Below are positions 61,524 through 64,000 of a DNA stretch of 64,000 bases, piece by piece (the first letter of the stretch is position 1; each line of letters opens with the position of its first letter). The translations under genes were made by a program, and so were the position numbers. The stretch is taken from the NCBI GenBank assembly GCA_963837025.1, contig CAWILT010000001.1, positions 620,001 through 684,000 of the forward strand, read 5' to 3'. The stretch is from JALZUV01 sp963837025 (GTDB lineage Bacteria > Pseudomonadota > Alphaproteobacteria > Rickettsiales > JALZUV01). The notes beneath the pieces were generated by a model. The model was not told where the DNA came from. It saw only the letters and a program-made list of their open reading frames with translations, and ran no database searches.

Positions 61524-64000
61524 TTATGCGGCGTTAGACTTTTCGTTTTTAAAAAATAAACCTAAATCACTCGCGCTTACATTCACGATATCACCATCAA
61601 TAATCTCACCTTTTAATAGTTTTTCAGCGAGTGGATTTTGTAATTTACGTTGAATCACCCGTTTAAGTGGCCGTGCACCATAAATGGGGTCATAACCTTC
61701 ATCACCTAACCATTTTTTCGCTTTAATATCTAATTTCAGCGAAATGTCGCGCTCTACTAAACGTTTTTGCAAGCTTTCTAGCTGAATATCAACAATGGCG
61801 GTCATATTTTGGCGACTTAAACGCGTAAACATTAAAACTTCGTCTAAACGGTTTAAAAACTCAGGGCGGAAAGCATCACGCACAGCCTGCATCACACGCT
61901 CACGCACCGTTTCCGAAATCGTATCATCAACAGCTTCAGCCAAATGTTCAGCCCCTAGATTTGACGTTAGAATAATCATCGCATTTTTAAAATCAACGGT
62001 ACGACCCTGACCATCAGTTAAACGACCATCATCCAACACTTGTAGCAATATATTAAATACATCGGGATGCGCTTTTTCCACCTCATCAAATAAAATTACC
62101 TGATACGGACGGCGGCGTACAGCTTCAGTCAGCACGCCTCCTTCATCATAACCCACATAACCCGGAGGCGCGCCAACTAACCGCGCTACCGCATGCTTTT
62201 CCATAAATTCTGACATATCAATACGCAGCAACGCATGTTCATCATCAAAAATAAATTCGGCCAAAGCTTTAGTCAATTCGGTTTTACCCACGCCTGTAGG
62301 GCCTAAAAATAAAAATGATCCAATAGGGCGATTCGGATCCTGCAAACCAGATCGTGAACGGCGCACTGCGTTAGCTACTGCTTTAATCGCTTCATCTTGG
62401 CCAATGACGCGTTTATGCAATAAATCTTCCATTTGCAGCAATTTTTCGCGCTCGCCTTCCAGCATTTTATCGACAGGTACACCCGTCCAACGCGATACCA
62501 CAGCGGCAATATCGTTAGAGGTAACCGCTTCGGCTATCACACTTCCGCTATGTTCGGTCTCAGCTTCTTTAAGTTGTTTTTCCAGCGCTGGAATTAAACT
62601 ATAATGAATTTCGCTGGCTTTTTCTAACTCACCTTTTTGTTGCAACATAAGAAAATCGAGTCGGGCGCGCTCTAGTTGTTCTTTCAAATCTTTGCCTGAA
62701 TCAAGGCGCGATTTTTCGGATTGCCATTTTTCGCTGATCGCATCGGACTCATCTTGTAAAACCTCAATTTCATCTTTCAACTTCAACAATCGCTTTTGTG
62801 AGGCATCATCTTTTTCTTTCTTTAAGGCTTCTGATTCAATTTTCATTTGAATCAGCTTACGGTCAACTTCGTCAAGCGCCTCTGGTTTTGAATCCACCTC
62901 CATACGCAGGCGGCTAGCGGCCTCATCCATTAAATCAATCGCCTTATCAGGCAAAAATCGGTTGGTAATATAACGGTTTGATAACGTAGCTGCCGATACT
63001 AAAGCCGAATCGGCGATGCGTACCCCATGGTGCATTTCATATTTTTCTTTCAATCCGCGCAAAATTGAAATGGTGTCTTCCACCGTTGGCTCGCTCACAA
63101 ACACCGATTGAAACCGCCTTGCTAAGGCAGCATCTTTTTCAATATATTTACGATACTCGTCTAATGTGGTTGCACCAATACAATGCAATTCGCCACGCGC
63201 CAAGGCGGGCTTTAAAAGGTTCGAAGCATCCATACTGCCCTCACCTGCGCCTGCGCCCACCAGCGTATGCACTTCATCAATAAATAAAATTACTTCGCCT
63301 TCCGCATGGGTTACCTCTTGTAACAAAGCTTTTAAGCGCTCTTCAAATTCTCCACGATATTTTGCCCCTGCAACCAAAGCGCCTAAATCGACCACCAATA
63401 GCCGCTTTTCTTTCAACGTATCCGGCACATCGCCGCCAATAATTCGTTGTGCGAGTCCTTCAATAATAGCGGTTTTACCCACCCCGGGTTCGCCTATTAA
63501 AACTGGGTTATTCTTGGTACGGCGTGATAAAACCTGCATTGTACGACGAATTTCCTCATCACGGCCAATCACGGGGTCAAGCTTGCCATTTCGCGCAGCT
63601 TCCGTTAAATCGCGCGTATATTTTTTCAAAGCTTCAAAGTTATCTTCCGCATTAGCTGAATTCGCTTTGCGGCCTTTGCGTTGCGCTTTAATTGCTTTTT
63701 CAAGTTTTTGCGGTGTCACGCCTGACCCAGCTAATATTTTACCCGATGGCGAATCGGCGCTTAAGCTAATTGCTTGTAGTAAGCGTTCTGTTGTCACAAA
63801 TTCATCACCCGCTTTATCTGCCAATTCTTGGGCAACCGCAATGACGCGCGCTGTTGCAGGCTCTAAATGCAATGACCCCGAACCGCTGCCTTCTACTTTA
63901 GGCAGTTTTTTGAGTGCCAATTCAATATCAGTTTGCAAATTAGCGGTATCACCACCAGCGGCTTCAATTAATTTAAACGCAGCACCTTGCTTATCATCTA
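61524..64000 (-). CDS. clpB: Chaperone ClpB, 5' end beyond the window
   Basis: A Hsp100 disaggregase; 825 codons are visible and the frame is open to the right edge (DKQGAAFKLIEAAGGD precedes the TTG at 63938), so that TTG is internal. The N domain is mostly missing. Present are NBD1 with GEPGVGKTAI and VILFIDEVHTLVGAGAG, the M-domain coiled coil (about 65% along, Lys/Glu-rich), and NBD2 with FLFLGPTGVGKTELTKALA, the pore loop GAPPGYVGYDEGG and the C-terminal GARPLKRVIQRKLQNPLA. With DnaK it rescues aggregated proteins after heat stress. Lengths and motifs are normal. Confidence 0.96.
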   Translation of the reverse strand, partial: DDKQGAAFKLIEAAGGDTANLQTDIELALKKLPKVEGSGSGSLHLEPATARVIAVAQELADKAGDEFVTTERLLQAISLSADSPSGKILAGSGVTPQKLEKAIKAQRKGRKANSANAEDNFEALKKYTRDLTEAARNGKLDPVIGRDEEIRRTMQVLSRRTKNNPVLIGEPGVGKTAIIEGLAQRIIGGDVPDTLKEKRLLVVDLGALVAGAKYRGEFEERLKALLQEVTHAEGEVILFIDEVHTLVGAGAGEGSMDASNLLKPALARGELHCIGATTLDEYRKYIEKDAALARRFQSVFVSEPTVEDTISILRGLKEKYEMHHGVRIADSALVSAATLSNRYITNRFLPDKAIDLMDEAASRLRMEVDSKPEALDEVDRKLIQMKIESEALKKEKDDASQKRLLKLKDEIEVLQDESDAISEKWQSEKSRLDSGKDLKEQLERARLDFLMLQQKGELEKASEIHYSLIPALEKQLKEAETEHSGSVIAEAVTSNDIAAVVSRWTGVPVDKMLEGEREKLLQMEDLLHKRVIGQDEAIKAVANAVRRSRSGLQDPNRPIGSFLFLGPTGVGKTELTKALAEFIFDDEHALLRIDMSEFMEKHAVARLVGAPPGYVGYDEGGVLTEAVRRRPYQVILFDEVEKAHPDVFNILLQVLDDGRLTDGQGRTVDFKNAMIILTSNLGAEHLAEAVDDTISETVRERVMQAVRDAFRPEFLNRLDEVLMFTRLSRQNMTAIVDIQLESLQKRLVERDISLKLDIKAKKWLGDEGYDPIYGARPLKRVIQRKLQNPLAEKLLKGEIIDGDIVNVSASDLGLFFKNEKSNAA

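Overview
The window comes from a Gram-negative alphaproteobacterium with a fairly AT-rich, compact genome. Signs of the class are COQ9, the order eno-ftsB-pdhA-pdhB-pdhC-lpd, the cluster murA-hisG-hisD-UPF0262-infA-maf, prfA-prmC-DUF4167, cobS/cobT beside a J-domain protein and BolA, a PdhS/PleC-like histidine kinase, hdaA and obgE-proB. LPS genes (kdsA, kdsD, lptC-lptA-lptB) show a Kdo-containing outer membrane. Lower-level placement cannot be fixed from the window. Most of the sequence is ordinary housekeeping DNA, and no gene-free stretch exceeds about 160 bases. No tRNA, rRNA, CRISPR array, insertion sequence or prophage was seen.

Layout. 1-2 kb: end of coq9, a membrane metal-dependent hydrolase and an Fe-S uracil-DNA-glycosylase-like gene. 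2-11.5 kb (minus): lpd, a DUF4145 gene, pdhC, a SIMPL gene, pdhB, pdhA, ftsB, eno, kdsA, hpf. Two non-metabolic genes are lodged inside the pyruvate dehydrogenase operon. 11.6-14 kb: a TadA/CpaF-type ATPase with a cyclic-nucleotide-binding-like N-terminus, divergent from a lone type IV prepilin gene. 14-18.5 kb (minus): rpoN, lptB, lptA, lptC, kdsD. 18.6-21.1 kb: a tandem pair of unrecognised zincin-like genes; the second is intact with an HEFEH motif, the first is frameshifted and has lost the motif. 21-27 kb: an RNase D-like exonuclease with no normal start codon, bioB, a phosphoesterase, bioA and an SLC13 permease, closed by a clear terminator. 27-34.8 kb: DUF4167, prmC, prfA, an unknown gene, cobT, cobS, a secreted protein, a J-domain protein, bolA. 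34.8-44 kb: nucleotide-sugar dehydrogenase, cation/proton antiporter, PhoR-like kinase, maf, infA, UPF0262, hisD, hisG, murA. 44-48.8 kb: a second lone prepilin, dcd, argD, rlmH, purN, purM. 48.9-53.2 kb (plus): DUF2066, PerM-type transporter, hdaA, a receiver-only regulator, an unknown gene, holC. 53.2-56.4 kb (minus): two unknown proteins and a frameshifted comM. 56.5-64 kb: histidine kinase, obgE, proB, a YGQ-rich lipoprotein and clpB, which runs off the right edge.

The most unusual features are the zincin-like pair, the cNMP-domain/TadA fusion beside one of two dispersed prepilin paralogues, the apparent ATC start of the RNase D-like gene, the +1 frameshift in comM, the low-complexity lipoprotein, three convergent gene pairs that share one TTAA as both stop codons, and several -10 boxes placed so close to ATG that the transcripts would be leaderless.
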